Shown piece by piece: positions 17,397-27,485 of a stretch of 39,221 nucleotides of DNA (positions within the stretch are counted from its first letter, which is position 1; each line of letters starts with the position of its first letter). The position numbers and the translations under genes are program-made. The DNA is from Candidatus Rokubacteria bacterium RIFCSPLOWO2_02_FULL_73_56 (lineage in GTDB: Bacteria; Methylomirabilota; Methylomirabilia; Rokubacteriales; CSP1-6). The stretch is from NCBI GenBank assembly GCA_001788495.1, contig MGCF01000029.1, positions 1,047 to 40,267 of the forward strand. Reading direction: 5' to 3'. The notes under the pieces are model-generated. The model was not told the origin of the DNA and searched no databases. It worked only from the letters and a program-made list of their open reading frames with translations.

Positions 17397-19700
17397 CTAG
17401 GCGCGGAGCTCCGCGGCACGGATCGGCAGCCGGCAGACCGTGCGGCCCAGCGGGCGGACGGCGTCGGCGACCGCGTTGGCGATCGCGGCGGGGGCGCCGA
17501 TCGTCCCGCCCTCGCCCATCCCCTTGACGCCGCCCGGCATCAGCGGCGAGGGCGTCTCGCGGTGTCCGGTCTCGATCGCCGGCACGTCGCCCGCCTTCGG
17601 CAGCGCGTAGTCCATCAGCGTCCCGGTGAGGAGCTGGCCGTCGGCGTCGTAGACGACCTCCTCGAGCAGCGCCTCGCCGATGCCCTGCGCGACCGCGCCG
17701 TGAATCTGCCCCTCCACGATCGTCGGGTTGACGAGGGGCCCGCAGTCCTCGACGAGCGCGTAGCGCAGGATCCTCACCCGCCCGGTCTCCGGGTCCACCT
17801 CGACGACGGCGACGTGGACCGCGCCCGAGAAGGTCGGTCCCGGCGGGTCGAAGTGGACCGTCGCGGCGAGGCCGGGCTCGAGCCCGGCGGGCAGCCCGCC
17901 GGGCGGCGGCGCGTGCGCGGCGCGCGCGACGTCGGCGAGCGTGACGGCGCGGTCCGGGAAGCCGCGCACGCGCGCGTGCCCCTCCGCGAGCACCACGTCG
18001 GCGACGGCCGCCTCGAGGAGGTGGCCGGCGAGGGCCTGGAGCCGCGCGCGCACGAGCTCCGCGGCGGCGCCCGCGCTGCCGAGCGCCGCCACCGTCCCGC
18101 GGCTCCCGAACGTGCCGCTGCCGCCCGGCCCGGCGTGCGTGTCCACCGGCAGCACGCGCACGCGCTCGAGCGGCACGCCGAGCCGGTCCGCGACGACCTG
18201 CGCGATCGTCGTCGCGTGCCCCTGCCCCTGCGAGGGAAAGCTCACCGCGCAGCGCACCGCGCCGTCGGCGTCCATCGTGACCGTCGCCGCCTCGACGCCC
18301 GGCACGTCCTCCATGCCGCGGCGCCGGAACACCTCGGCGCCCATGCCCGTGTACTCCGTGTAGCAGGCGAGGCCGATGCCGAGACAGCGCCCACCGGCGC
18401 GCGCCGCGCGCTGCTCCTCCCGGAGACGCTCGTAGTCCACGGCGGCGAGCGCCTGCTCGAGCGCACCGGGGAAGTCGCCGCTGTCGTAGACCATGCCGCT
18501 CGCCGACGTGAACGGATAGGCGTCGCGCGGGATCAGGTTGCGGCGGCGCATCTCGGCCGGGTCGAGGCCCACCCGCTCGGCCAGGAGGTCGAGCACCCGC
18601 TCCATGACGAACGTGCCCATGGTCATGCCGACGCCGCGGTAGGCGCCGAGCGGCGGCTTGTTCGTCGCGACCGCGAGCGCCTCGTACGCGTACGCGGGCG
18701 TCCGGTACGGGCCCGGCAGGATCCCCGCGCTGCCGAGCGGCTCCAGGGCGCCCGTGAGCGGGAAGACGTGGTACGCGCCGCCGTCGGACAGCGCCCGCGC
18801 GCGGAGCGCGAGCAGCCGGCCCTCGGCGTCCGCCGCCGCCTCGACCTCCATCCGCTGCTCGCGCGCCTGGGAGGCCGCGGCGAGGTTCTCGCGGCGTTCC
18901 TCGACCCACTTGACCGGCCGCCCGAGCAGCCGGGCCAGGGCCGCGACCGCGACGTCCTCGGGGAACACGTGCATCTTGAGCCCGAAGCCGCCGCCGACGT
19001 CCGGCGCGATGACACGCACGCGCGGCTCGGGGAGGTCGAGCGCCGCCGCGAGGGCGGTGCGCAGGATCGACGGCGTCTGCGTGGACGCCCACACGGTGAG
19101 CGCCTCCCCGTCCCAGTCGGCGAGGACGCCGCGCGGCTCGAGCGGCGACGGCGCGCACCGCCCGTGCTCGAACGTCTCGCGCACGACGTGCGCGGCGCGG
19201 GCGAAGGCGGCGTCCACGTCCCCCCGGCGCTCTCCGCGGCGGAACAGCACACGCCCGGCGGCGAGCGCCGCGTCCAGGGAGGCCAGGACCGGCAGCGGCT
19301 CGTACGCGGCGGCGACGCGCTCGCGCGCGTCGGCGGCCAGGGACGCGCTCGCGGCAGCCACCGCCGCCACGGCCTCGCCGCAGAACCGCACGACGCCGTC
19401 GGCGAGCGGCGGCCACGCGGTGGGCGTGAATCCCGCGTCCGCGAGCCGCGGGACGAGCGGGCGTGCGACCCCCCTGAGCTCGGCGGCCGTGACGACCGCG
19501 GCGACGCCGTCGAGCGCGCGCGCCGCGGCGGTGTCCACGCGCGCGAGGCGGGCGTGGGCGTGCGGGCTCCGGGCGAACGCGACCCAGAGCATGCGCGGCA
19601 GGGCCAGGTCGTCGAGGTAGCGGCCGCGCCCCCGCACGAGGCGCGGGTCCTCGAGGCGCCTGACGCGCGCCCCAATGTAGCGGCGCGGCGCGCCGCTCAG
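17397..19700 (-). CDS. molybdenum hydroxylase (xanthine dehydrogenase family) large subunit
   Basis: Molybdopterin-binding subunit of the aldehyde oxidase/xanthine dehydrogenase family, about 767 residues. Visible: GARVRRLEDPRLVRGRGRYLDDL at the N terminus, the CPS-type linker region, DVGGGFGLKMHVFPED, AYRGVGMTMG, SQGQGHATTIAQ, and the C-terminal GGVKGMGEGGTIGAPA whose Glu is the likely catalytic base. Hydroxylation with water of an aldehyde, CO-like or N-heterocyclic substrate is expected. No canonical start precedes the conserved N terminus. I set CTG 19700 (CTGA overlap with the upstream stop); ATT 19676 is the alternative, and GTG 19637 would cut the RLEDPR motif. The FAD and 2Fe-2S subunits are absent from the operon. 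Confidence 0.88.
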   Translation of the reverse strand: MSGAPRRYIGARVRRLEDPRLVRGRGRYLDDLALPRMLWVAFARSPHAHARLARVDTAAARALDGVAAVVTAAELRGVARPLVPRLADAGFTPTAWPPLADGVVRFCGEAVAAVAAASASLAADARERVAAAYEPLPVLASLDAALAAGRVLFRRGERRGDVDAAFARAAHVVRETFEHGRCAPSPLEPRGVLADWDGEALTVWASTQTPSILRTALAAALDLPEPRVRVIAPDVGGGFGLKMHVFPEDVAVAALARLLGRPVKWVEERRENLAAASQAREQRMEVEAAADAEGRLLALRARALSDGGAYHVFPLTGALEPLGSAGILPGPYRTPAYAYEALAVATNKPPLGAYRGVGMTMGTFVMERVLDLLAERVGLDPAEMRRRNLIPRDAYPFTSASGMVYDSGDFPGALEQALAAVDYERLREEQRAARAGGRCLGIGLACYTEYTGMGAEVFRRRGMEDVPGVEAATVTMDADGAVRCAVSFPSQGQGHATTIAQVVADRLGVPLERVRVLPVDTHAGPGGSGTFGSRGTVAALGSAGAAAELVRARLQALAGHLLEAAVADVVLAEGHARVRGFPDRAVTLADVARAAHAPPPGGLPAGLEPGLAATVHFDPPGPTFSGAVHVAVVEVDPETGRVRILRYALVEDCGPLVNPTIVEGQIHGAVAQGIGEALLEEVVYDADGQLLTGTLMDYALPKAGDVPAIETGHRETPSPLMPGGVKGMGEGGTIGAPAAIANAVADAVRPLGRTVCRLPIRAAELRA

Positions 19701-20698
19701 AGCCGCGCCACCGCCCCGACGACGCGGGGCAGCACCTCGCCCGCGATCAGCTCGAGCTGCTCGAGCCCCCAGTCGAGCGGGTTCAGCACGATCGTGTCCA
19801 CGCCGCCGTCGAGCGCGGCGATACGCGCGCTGATCCGCCGGGCGAGCTCCTCCGCCTCGCCGAGCAGGTAGTACGTGCGCCAGTAATCGAGGTCCATGCC
19901 GGAGTAGACCTTGAAGCGCGGGATCGCCGACTCCGGCTTCTCGCCCTGCTTGAGCACCCAGACGAAGTTCGAGTAGACGCGCCCGATCCGCCCGGGGTCG
20001 CGTCCCGCCTCGCGGGCGAACCGCTGGACCTGCTCCCAGTCGCCCCGCACCATCTCGGGCGTCGCCGAGGAATGCGGCACCCAGGTGTCGGCGTACTTGG
20101 CGATGCGCCGCAGCACCGGATCGATGTTGCGCACCGTCTGCGCGTACACCTTCTCGGACGGCTGCGTACCGCCGCCGATCCAGATGGGCGGGTGCGGCTT
20201 CTGCGCGGGCTTGGGGTCGATCGTGAGGTTGCGGACGCGGTAGTACCTCCCCTCGTACGTGACGTCGTCGCCCGCCCAGAGCGCCTGCACGAGCTCGATC
20301 GCCTCGTTCATGCGCGGGCCACGCTCGCGATAGGGCACGCCCATCAGCGCGAACTCGTCCTCGTGCCAGCCCACACCGATCCCCAGGATCGAGCGCCCGC
20401 CCGACAGGAGGTCGAGCGTCGCCCACTCCTTGGCGAAGGAGACGGGATTGCGCAGCGGCAGCACGAGCACCATCGTGCCGAGCTTCATCGTCCGCGTGAC
20501 CCCGGCGAGCGCGGACAGCAGCGCAAGGGGCTCGAGCCACGTGCACGCGTACGCCGGCGGCGTCAGCAGCAGATGGTCGATCGACACGGCGCAGTCGAAC
20601 CCGAGGTCCTCCGCGCGCCTCAGGTAGCGCCCCATCTCCTCGAGCGTGGCCGTCCGTGGCCCGAGCGCGAACGACGGGATCCGGAGCCCGTACCTCAT
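19697..20698 (-). CDS. LLM class flavin-dependent oxidoreductase
   Basis: A 333-residue luciferase-like TIM-barrel enzyme using FMN or F420. The family marks are MRYGLRIPSFA, the LGTMVLVLPLRNPVSFAKEWATLDLLSGGRSILGIGVGW block, and PKPAQKPHPPIWIGG. The WxEDEFALMGV segment is usual for the F420-dependent subgroup, but cofactor cannot be settled by eye. It overlaps the AA_synth gene by 4 nt (ATGA) and the hydroxylase start by 4 nt. In this operon it may carry out a redox step on a ring or amide intermediate. Confidence 0.92.
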   Translation of the reverse strand: MRYGLRIPSFALGPRTATLEEMGRYLRRAEDLGFDCAVSIDHLLLTPPAYACTWLEPLALLSALAGVTRTMKLGTMVLVLPLRNPVSFAKEWATLDLLSGGRSILGIGVGWHEDEFALMGVPYRERGPRMNEAIELVQALWAGDDVTYEGRYYRVRNLTIDPKPAQKPHPPIWIGGGTQPSEKVYAQTVRNIDPVLRRIAKYADTWVPHSSATPEMVRGDWEQVQRFAREAGRDPGRIGRVYSNFVWVLKQGEKPESAIPRFKVYSGMDLDYWRTYYLLGEAEELARRISARIAALDGGVDTIVLNPLDWGLEQLELIAGEVLPRVVGAVARL

Positions 20699-21270
20699 CG
20701 GAGGCCGTCCTCCTTCCTGGCCTCGTCCTTCGTGAGCCCGCCGACGCGCGGGTGGGGCCGGCCGCCGGCGGTCACCGCGATCGCCAGCACGATCTCGTTC
20801 GCGCGCGGCGCGTCGTGCACCCGCACCTCCATCGCGTCGTAGTGCGTCCGCACGAACGCCGCGTCCTTGAAGTGGAGCGGCACGTCGATCGCGGTGCCGG
20901 GGCCGCCGAGCTTCTTCGCCGACGGGATGATCGCCTTGCCGCCGCCGACGGCCGCGCGCAGCGGGGCGCCGAGCTTCGGGTGCAGGAGCGCGGCGGCGTG
21001 CTCGTACTCGCCCGCCTCGCCGACGACGGCGGCCTTGCCGTACGACTCGGCGGCGGCGCCGAGCGCCTCCGTCGCCCGCTTCGCGAGCAGGGCGCCGAGC
21101 TCCTCCCCCGCGTCGATCAGCGGACCCAGGTCCTCGACGAACCGGCCCGCGAACGGGTTCTCGAGCACGGCCACGGCCGCGACCTTGCGCACGGGGCGCC
21201 GGGTCTCGCGCCCGCCGTCGCTCAGGATCTCCTCCACCACCGTCACCAGCTTGCGGATCCTCGTCATCAC
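20695..21270 (-). CDS. AA_synth family protein (PF06684)
   Basis: A 191-residue protein matching the amino acid synthesis family, which has a chorismate mutase-like trimeric fold and no proven reaction. Recognisable blocks are RKLVTVVEEILSDGGRE, VAAVAVLENPFAGRFVEDL, GKAAVVGEAGEYEHAAALLHPKLGAPLRAA, GGGKAIIPSAKKLG and the C-terminal GGRPHPRVGGLTKDE. Length is normal. It starts with a double ATG and sits 31 nt after the DUF1015 stop and 4 nt into the LLM gene. Its presence with an enamidase-like hydrolase suggests a ring-cleavage or lactam role rather than biosynthesis, which is inference. Confidence 0.85.
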   Translation of the reverse strand: MMTRIRKLVTVVEEILSDGGRETRRPVRKVAAVAVLENPFAGRFVEDLGPLIDAGEELGALLAKRATEALGAAAESYGKAAVVGEAGEYEHAAALLHPKLGAPLRAAVGGGKAIIPSAKKLGGPGTAIDVPLHFKDAAFVRTHYDAMEVRVHDAPRANEIVLAIAVTAGGRPHPRVGGLTKDEARKEDGLR

Positions 21271-21301
21271 GCCTCCTCCCGCACCCGGGCGGGCGCGGCC
21301 A

Positions 21302-22537
<1,236 letters not shown>

Positions 22538-22539
22538 GC

Positions 22540-23715
22540 TCAGTGGCCCCCGGCGGCGGGTCCCGTGCCCGTGAGCACCAGGGCGGCGCGCGCCGCGGGC
22601 GGCGTGTTGCGGCTGCGGCCGATCGTGATCCGGCCGTCGATCAGCACCATCGAGATCCCCGGCAGGTCGCCGACGGCGAGCGCGCCGAGCGCGTCGCGGG
22701 CGATGCTCCCCGTCGGCGCGTCGCAGATCACGAGGTCCGCCGCCCGTCCCTCGGCGACGAGCCCGGCGTCGAGCGAGTAGACGCGCGCCGTGTTGCCCGT
22801 GGCGCAGGCGACGGCCTCGGCGGGCGGCATGCCCCCGAGCCCGGCGAGCAGGCTGAGCGTCCGCAGCACGCCGAGCGGGATCACGCCGGTGCCCGAGGGC
22901 GCGTCGTTGCCGACGATGAGCCGGTGCGTCGCCCGCGCGTCGGTCGCCGCGCGCAGCGTGTGCAGCGCGGTCTTCAGGTTGCCGCACTGGACGATCTCGA
23001 GCGCCATCTCGGTCGCGACCAGCCGGTCGATCTCCGCGGGCGCCATCGACGTGGTCCCGCCGTTGATGTGGCCGACGACGTCCGGGTCCGCCTCCAGGAC
23101 GACGTCGGCGTTGATCGGGCTCGAGCCGGCGATCGACGGCCCGCCGGTGTGGATCGTCACGGTCATCCCGTACCGCTTCGCCCAGCGCACCATCGGCGCC
23201 GCGTCCTTGCCGGTCCGGACCGAGCCCAGACCGATCTCGCCGACGAGCGTGACGCCCGCCGCGGCCATCTCGGCGAAGTCGGCCTCGACCATCCCGAGCT
23301 CGAGGATCGGCGCGCCCGCCCGGACCTTGACCCCGCCCGGCCGGAAGTTCGCGTAGGCCTTCGCCGCGACGATGGCGAGTGCCTTGAGTCCCACGATGTC
23401 CTTGGGCCGGCCCGGCAGGTGCACCTCGCCGGCGGAGATCGCGCTCGTCACGCCGCCGTGCATCGCGGACTCGAGGAAGTCGACGGTCCGCTGGCGCGGC
23501 GTGAAGTCCCCGAAGACGGGATGGACGTGGGAGTCGATGAGGCCCGGCATGACGGTGGTGCCCTTGGCGTCGACCACGGTGTCGGCGTCCGGGTCGAGGC
23601 CGCGGCCGATCGCGGCGATCCGGCCGTCCGCGAGCACGAGCGAGTCGGCGTCCAGCAGCGGGCGCCGGATGTCACCGCTCACGAGCTGCCCGATGTTGCG
23701 GATGAGAGTCGGCAT
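22540..23715 (-). CDS. enamidase-like amidohydrolase
   Basis: A 391-residue amidohydrolase-superfamily enzyme. Metal ligands expected for a binuclear site are H63/H65 (DSHVHP), E160 (VGEIGLGS, bridging position), H189 (IHTGG), H216 (GHINGG) and D271 (GNDAPSGTG). Several blocks match what I recall of Eubacterium barkeri enamidase (6-oxo-1,4,5,6-tetrahydronicotinate amidohydrolase): the RPGGVKV segment, VIPLGVLR and the terminal SRNTPPA. Hydrolysis of a cyclic enamide or lactam is therefore the best guess. It is the first gene of the five-gene minus operon. ATG 23715 has only a distant GGAGG. Confidence 0.82.
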   Translation of the reverse strand: MPTLIRNIGQLVSGDIRRPLLDADSLVLADGRIAAIGRGLDPDADTVVDAKGTTVMPGLIDSHVHPVFGDFTPRQRTVDFLESAMHGGVTSAISAGEVHLPGRPKDIVGLKALAIVAAKAYANFRPGGVKVRAGAPILELGMVEADFAEMAAAGVTLVGEIGLGSVRTGKDAAPMVRWAKRYGMTVTIHTGGPSIAGSSPINADVVLEADPDVVGHINGGTTSMAPAEIDRLVATEMALEIVQCGNLKTALHTLRAATDARATHRLIVGNDAPSGTGVIPLGVLRTLSLLAGLGGMPPAEAVACATGNTARVYSLDAGLVAEGRAADLVICDAPTGSIARDALGALAVGDLPGISMVLIDGRITIGRSRNTPPAARAALVLTGTGPAAGGH

Positions 23716-23741
23716 GGGCGCGGAAGGCGTCCTCCGTCGGC

Positions 23742-23770
23742 ACTGTCAGATCAAACACGGGAGAAGTCAA
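23742..23770 (-). promoter_or_regulatory. candidate promoter of the enamidase operon
   Basis: On the minus strand TTGACT (23770-23765) is a good -35 and is followed after 17 nt by GACAGT (23747-23742), a weak -10. The expected start is near 23735, leaving about 20 nt of leader. On the opposite strand TAGAAT (23776-23781) ends 6 nt before the lipoprotein ATG, so the two promoters are back to back. Confidence 0.45.
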
Positions 23771-23787
23771 GACGCTAGAATGGCGGC

Positions 23788-24084
23788 ATGCGGACCCGCC
23801 GGCTCGCGCCCTGGCTCCTGGCCGCCGGCCTCGCCCTCGCCGGCTGCGCGGAGCTCGCGTGCCGGCCGGTCACGATCGTCGTCGCGGGCCGGGAGCGGCG
23901 CACGCGGCTCGAGAGCGAGTTCCGCGGCGTCACGACCGACCCGACCGGCCGCGTGGTGGAGCGGCGCCGCGACGTCGTCGTGGACGAGTTCTGGGTGAAG
24001 GACGGCGGGGGACGCTGGTACCGGGTGTCCGAGGCGGCCTGGCGCGGCGCGATCGTCGGCGCGTCGCTCGAGGTCTGCCGCTAG
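23788..24084 (+). CDS. small lipoprotein
   Basis: A 98-residue protein with a lipoprotein signal peptide: Arg-rich start, hydrophobic core, lipobox LAGC with the lipidated Cys at 20. The mature part is short and basic (RERRTRLESEFRG, ERRRDVVVDEFWVKDGGGRWYRV), with a conserved-looking WYRVSEAAW segment. I do not recognise the family. ATG 23788 follows a TAGAAT box with no ribosome binding site, suggesting leaderless translation. The last 4 nt overlap the convergent XRE-GAF gene. Confidence 0.75.
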   Translation: MRTRRLAPWLLAAGLALAGCAELACRPVTIVVAGRERRTRLESEFRGVTTDPTGRVVERRRDVVVDEFWVKDGGGRWYRVSEAAWRGAIVGASLEVCR

Positions 24085-27000
24085 GCCCGCGGCGCCGGCG
24101 GCGTGCCCGCGAGCACGACCGCCGCGTAGTCGGCGAACGCCTCCGCCAGCCGGACCTCGCGCCCGTCGAACGTCCGGCCGGCGACGTCGCCGATCGCGAG
24201 CGCGCCGAGCACCGCGCCCTTCACGGCGAGCGGCACCGCGAGCACGGCGCGCATCCGGCTGCCGGCGATCCACTCCCGCACCGCCGGCGGGTACTCGATC
24301 CGCGGGTCCTCGAGCACGTCGGCCGAGAAGATGGTCCGCCCCTCGCGCACCACCATCCCCGTGACGCCCATGTCCGCCGACAGGAGCCGCCGGCGCTCGG
24401 GCGGCAGCGGCTCGGCGCTCGCCCGGGCCAGGACCAGCATGCTGCCGACGCCGGGCTCGACGCGCGAGAGGACCGTGACCCGCGCGCTGAAGAGCCGGCG
24501 CACGCTCTCCGCGATCCGCCGCGAGACCGCGTCGCGGTCGAGCGACTGGGCGTGGAGGCGCCCGATCTCGCTGAGCGCCCGCGCCGCGCCCGTGGCCAGC
24601 TTGCTCTCGGTGACGTCCACCATGACGCCGTGGAGTCGCCGCGTGTGGCCCGGCTCGTCGCCAAGCACGCGCACGCGGTCGCTCACCCAGACCAGCCGCC
24701 CGTCCGCGGCGACCATCCGGTACTCGAGCTCGTCGCCCGCCCGCCCGAACGCGGGCCTCCGCCGCATCGCCTCGAAGCGCGCGCGATCGTCGGGGTGCAG
24801 GTGGGCGAGCCAGAAGTCCGGCTCGCCGAGCCAGCGCTCCACGGGGTAGCCGAGGACGCGCTCGACGGCCGGGCTCATCGACAGCATCCGCCAGGTCGCG
24901 GCGTCGGCCTCCCACACGATGCCCGTCAGCCCGCGCACGAGGCTCGCGAAGCGCTGCTCCGAACGCGCCGCCGCCGCCTGCGCCCGCGCCCGGGCCCGCT
25001 CGGCCTCGCGGTAGAGCCGCGCGTTCTCCAGCGCGAGCGCCGCCTGGTCGGCGAAGGCCTGGAGGAGCCGCGCGTCCTCGTCGTCGAAGCGCCGTCCGGT
25101 GCGGTCCTTGACGACGAGGGCGCCGAGCGCGCGGCCCTGCACGAGCAGCGGCGCGGCGAGCGCCGCCTGGAAGCCCGCCTGCTCGAACCGCGCGCGCAGC
25201 TCCGGCGTGAGCGTGATGCGCGGGTCGGCCAGGATGTCGGGTGACGCCACGGCGCTCCGCTCGCGGATGGCGACCCCGACGGTTCCCAGGCCCGGGGGCA
25301 GGACCGCGCGGCTCAGGGCGAGCGGCGAGGGATGCCCGGAGGCGGCGGCGGTCACCGAGGCGCCGGTGTCCGGCGCCACCAGGACGAGCGCCGAGGCGTT
25401 CGCCTGGAACAGCCCGAGGACGCTGTCGGCGATCCGCTGGGCGACGACCTCGGGGTCGAGCGACTGCGAGATGAGCCGGCCGACGTCGGCCAGGCCCTCG
25501 GCGGCGCGGCGGCGGTGCTCGCTGCGCTCGTAGACGCGGGCGTTGCGGAGCGCGATCGCGGCCTGGTCGGCGAGCCGCGCCAGGATCGACTCGTCGTGGT
25601 CCGTGAACGGCCGCGGCGAGCGGTTGTGGACGTAGAGCAGCCCCTCCACCCGTCCGTCGATCGAGATCGGGACGACCAGGCCCGTCAGGATGCCGTCCGC
25701 CTCGAGCAACGGCAGGTACTCCTTCGTGAAGCGGGGATCGTCGCGATAGTCGTGCGTCCGGAGCGGGCGGCCGGTCACGAGCACCTGGCCGCCGAGCCCC
25801 TTGCCCGGCTCGATCGGCACCTGGCTCAGCGAGCCCGTGGAGCCGGCCCAGTAGCGCATCAACGCGACCTCGCCGCCGGGCTCCCGGAGGGCGATCATCG
25901 CGAGGTCCGAGCCACAGAGCTCCCGCGCGCCCTCGACGACGGACGGCAGCACCGTCGCGAGGTCCAGCGAGGCGTTGAGCGTGCGCGCGAGCTCGGCGAT
26001 GACCTCCGCCTCGCGCCGCCGCCGCTCGGCGTCCTCGAACAGGCGCGCGTTCTGCAGGGCGAGCGCCGCCTGGTCGGCGAAGCCCGAGAGGACGGCGAGC
26101 TCGTCGGCGGCGAACACGCGTCCCGGGGCGTCGGCCAGCGCGAGGGTGCCGAGGATCTCGCCCCGCGACACGAGCGGCACGCTGACGACCGCGCCGTGCC
26201 CCTCCTCCGCCCCGAGCCGCCGGATCCAGTCGGGCATCACGAGCGCCGGATCCCGGGCGGCGTCGCTCGACCACGCCGGCCGCTTGTCCCGCACCGCCCG
26301 GCCGGAGACGCCCGCCCCCACCGGCAGGCGCTGGCCGATCCACTTCGCCGGGTCACGCACGCCGGCGACCGCCGCGCACACGAGGACGCCCGCGGCGGGA
26401 TCGAGCCGAAACAGCGACGCCGTGCGCACGCGGAAGATGCCGAGGACCGTGGACACCACGCGCTCGGTCGCCTGCGCGGGATCGAGCGTGGAGGCCAGCT
26501 CGCGCCCGGCGCCGACGAGGGCGCGCGTCGCGTCCTCGGCGCGCTTGCGCTCGGTGATGTCGCGCACGATCATCAGGAGCCGGGGCGGGGCCGGCGCGCG
26601 CTCGGCGAGCGGCACGAAGCGGGCCTCGTAGCTCCGGACGACGGGCTCCCGGCCGTCGCCCGCGCGTGACGGCAGCGTGAACTCGACCGAGGCCGGCGCC
26701 GACGCGGCGAGCGCGTCCCGTGCCGCCGACTCGAGCGTCGGGGCGAGCTCGGGCGGGAAGGCGTCGCCGAGCCGCTTGCCGACCACGGTCTCGGGGGCGA
26801 CGTGGAAGCTCGAGCTACGCCCGGCCTGGTAGGCGAGAAAGGTCCCGTCGGCGTCCAGCCAGAAGTGGAGGTCGGGGAAGGCGCGGAAGATCGCCTCGAG
26901 CTCGGTCTCGAGCCGCACGAGCCGGCTCGTGACCTCGCGCAGCCGCGCGAAGTCGATGATCTTGGCCTGGCGCGCGCCCGGCGCGGCCTCGGGCGCCGCC

Positions 27001-27251
27001 CGCCGCCGGGCCGCCACGGGCCCCTCCCCGGTGCCGAACATCACCCACTCCGGGGAGACGTCGAGGTCGCGGGCGAGCCGCACCAGGTTCTCCCAGGCCG
27101 GCAGGCGGCCGCGCAGCCAGGCATAAAGGTATTGGGGACGATAGGCTCGTTCCTGGCAGAAGCGCAGGATGTCGGGACGACCGTTCTTGCTGTAACCGAG
27201 CGCCTTGAGTCGCGCCTGGATCCGAATACAAACGCCCGGAAAACCATTCAT
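24081..27251 (-). CDS. XRE-PAS-GAF-GAF-GAF-PAS-GAF sensory protein
   Basis: A 1056-residue cytoplasmic protein without transmembrane segments. Order: XRE-like helix-turn-helix (about 1-77; RPQYLYAWLRGRLPAWENLVRLARDL then DVSPEWVMFGTG), PAS ending RDITERKRAED (about 110-232), three GAF domains (about 240-395, 410-565, 580-735; repeated ADQAALALQNARL-type ends), a PAS ending VDVTESK (about 745-875) and a last GAF (about 885-1050). No histidine kinase, GGDEF, EAL or phosphatase output follows, so the only visible output is the N-terminal DNA-binding domain. AAGGG is 5 nt before ATG 27251. A 7-bp iterated motif lies upstream and may be its own operator. Confidence 0.88.
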   Translation of the reverse strand: MNGFPGVCIRIQARLKALGYSKNGRPDILRFCQERAYRPQYLYAWLRGRLPAWENLVRLARDLDVSPEWVMFGTGEGPVAARRRAAPEAAPGARQAKIIDFARLREVTSRLVRLETELEAIFRAFPDLHFWLDADGTFLAYQAGRSSSFHVAPETVVGKRLGDAFPPELAPTLESAARDALAASAPASVEFTLPSRAGDGREPVVRSYEARFVPLAERAPAPPRLLMIVRDITERKRAEDATRALVGAGRELASTLDPAQATERVVSTVLGIFRVRTASLFRLDPAAGVLVCAAVAGVRDPAKWIGQRLPVGAGVSGRAVRDKRPAWSSDAARDPALVMPDWIRRLGAEEGHGAVVSVPLVSRGEILGTLALADAPGRVFAADELAVLSGFADQAALALQNARLFEDAERRRREAEVIAELARTLNASLDLATVLPSVVEGARELCGSDLAMIALREPGGEVALMRYWAGSTGSLSQVPIEPGKGLGGQVLVTGRPLRTHDYRDDPRFTKEYLPLLEADGILTGLVVPISIDGRVEGLLYVHNRSPRPFTDHDESILARLADQAAIALRNARVYERSEHRRRAAEGLADVGRLISQSLDPEVVAQRIADSVLGLFQANASALVLVAPDTGASVTAAASGHPSPLALSRAVLPPGLGTVGVAIRERSAVASPDILADPRITLTPELRARFEQAGFQAALAAPLLVQGRALGALVVKDRTGRRFDDEDARLLQAFADQAALALENARLYREAERARARAQAAAARSEQRFASLVRGLTGIVWEADAATWRMLSMSPAVERVLGYPVERWLGEPDFWLAHLHPDDRARFEAMRRRPAFGRAGDELEYRMVAADGRLVWVSDRVRVLGDEPGHTRRLHGVMVDVTESKLATGAARALSEIGRLHAQSLDRDAVSRRIAESVRRLFSARVTVLSRVEPGVGSMLVLARASAEPLPPERRRLLSADMGVTGMVVREGRTIFSADVLEDPRIEYPPAVREWIAGSRMRAVLAVPLAVKGAVLGALAIGDVAGRTFDGREVRLAEAFADYAAVVLAGTPPAPRA

Positions 27252-27276
27252 CGGAGCCCTTCATAGCATAGAATTC

Positions 27277-27300
27277 TTCACGTGAAACGTGAAACGTGTT
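27277..27300. promoter_or_regulatory. iterated ACGTGAA motif, candidate operator
   Basis: Three 7-bp units, ACGTGAA (27280), ACGTGAA (27287) and ACGTGTT (27294), preceded by TTC so that the left end forms the palindrome TTCACGTGAA (27277-27286). The block is in an AT-richer stretch (27252-27350) unlike the surrounding coding DNA. On the minus strand TATGCT just downstream (27269-27264) is a -10 candidate for the XRE-GAF gene. Autoregulation by that protein is a natural inference. Confidence 0.55.
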
Positions 27301-27394
27301 CGCCTTTTGGATCAAGCACTTAGACCATATCCATTACCTATCGCTCCCTTTCAACGCCGATGGCAACGCCAGGACGCCATCGCGGCGAAGCCAT

Positions 27395-27422
27395 CTGACG
27401 CCCGGGTGATAGCGGGTACACT
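27395..27422 (+). promoter_or_regulatory. candidate promoter for the DoxX unit
   Basis: CTGACG (27395-27400), 16-nt spacer, TACACT (27417-27422). The expected start near 27429 gives a leader of about 50 nt that includes the short upstream ORF at 27453. Confidence 0.45.
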
Positions 27423-27452
27423 AAGCGCGCGCGTCGCATGGGGGAGGCGCCA

Positions 27453-27485
27453 ATGGCCACTGCGAGCAGGGAAACGAGCCGATGA
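27453..27485 (+). CDS. 10-residue upstream ORF coupled to doxX
   Basis: ATG-GCC-ACT-GCG-AGC-AGG-GAA-ACG-AGC-CGA-TGA encodes MATASRETSR. It has the strongest ribosome binding site in the area (GGGGGAGG, about 5 nt before the ATG), and its stop overlaps the DoxX start as ATGA. The DoxX start itself has only a distant AGGG. This looks like a translational-coupling leader; it may equally be a chance ORF. Confidence 0.4.
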   Translation: MATASRETSR

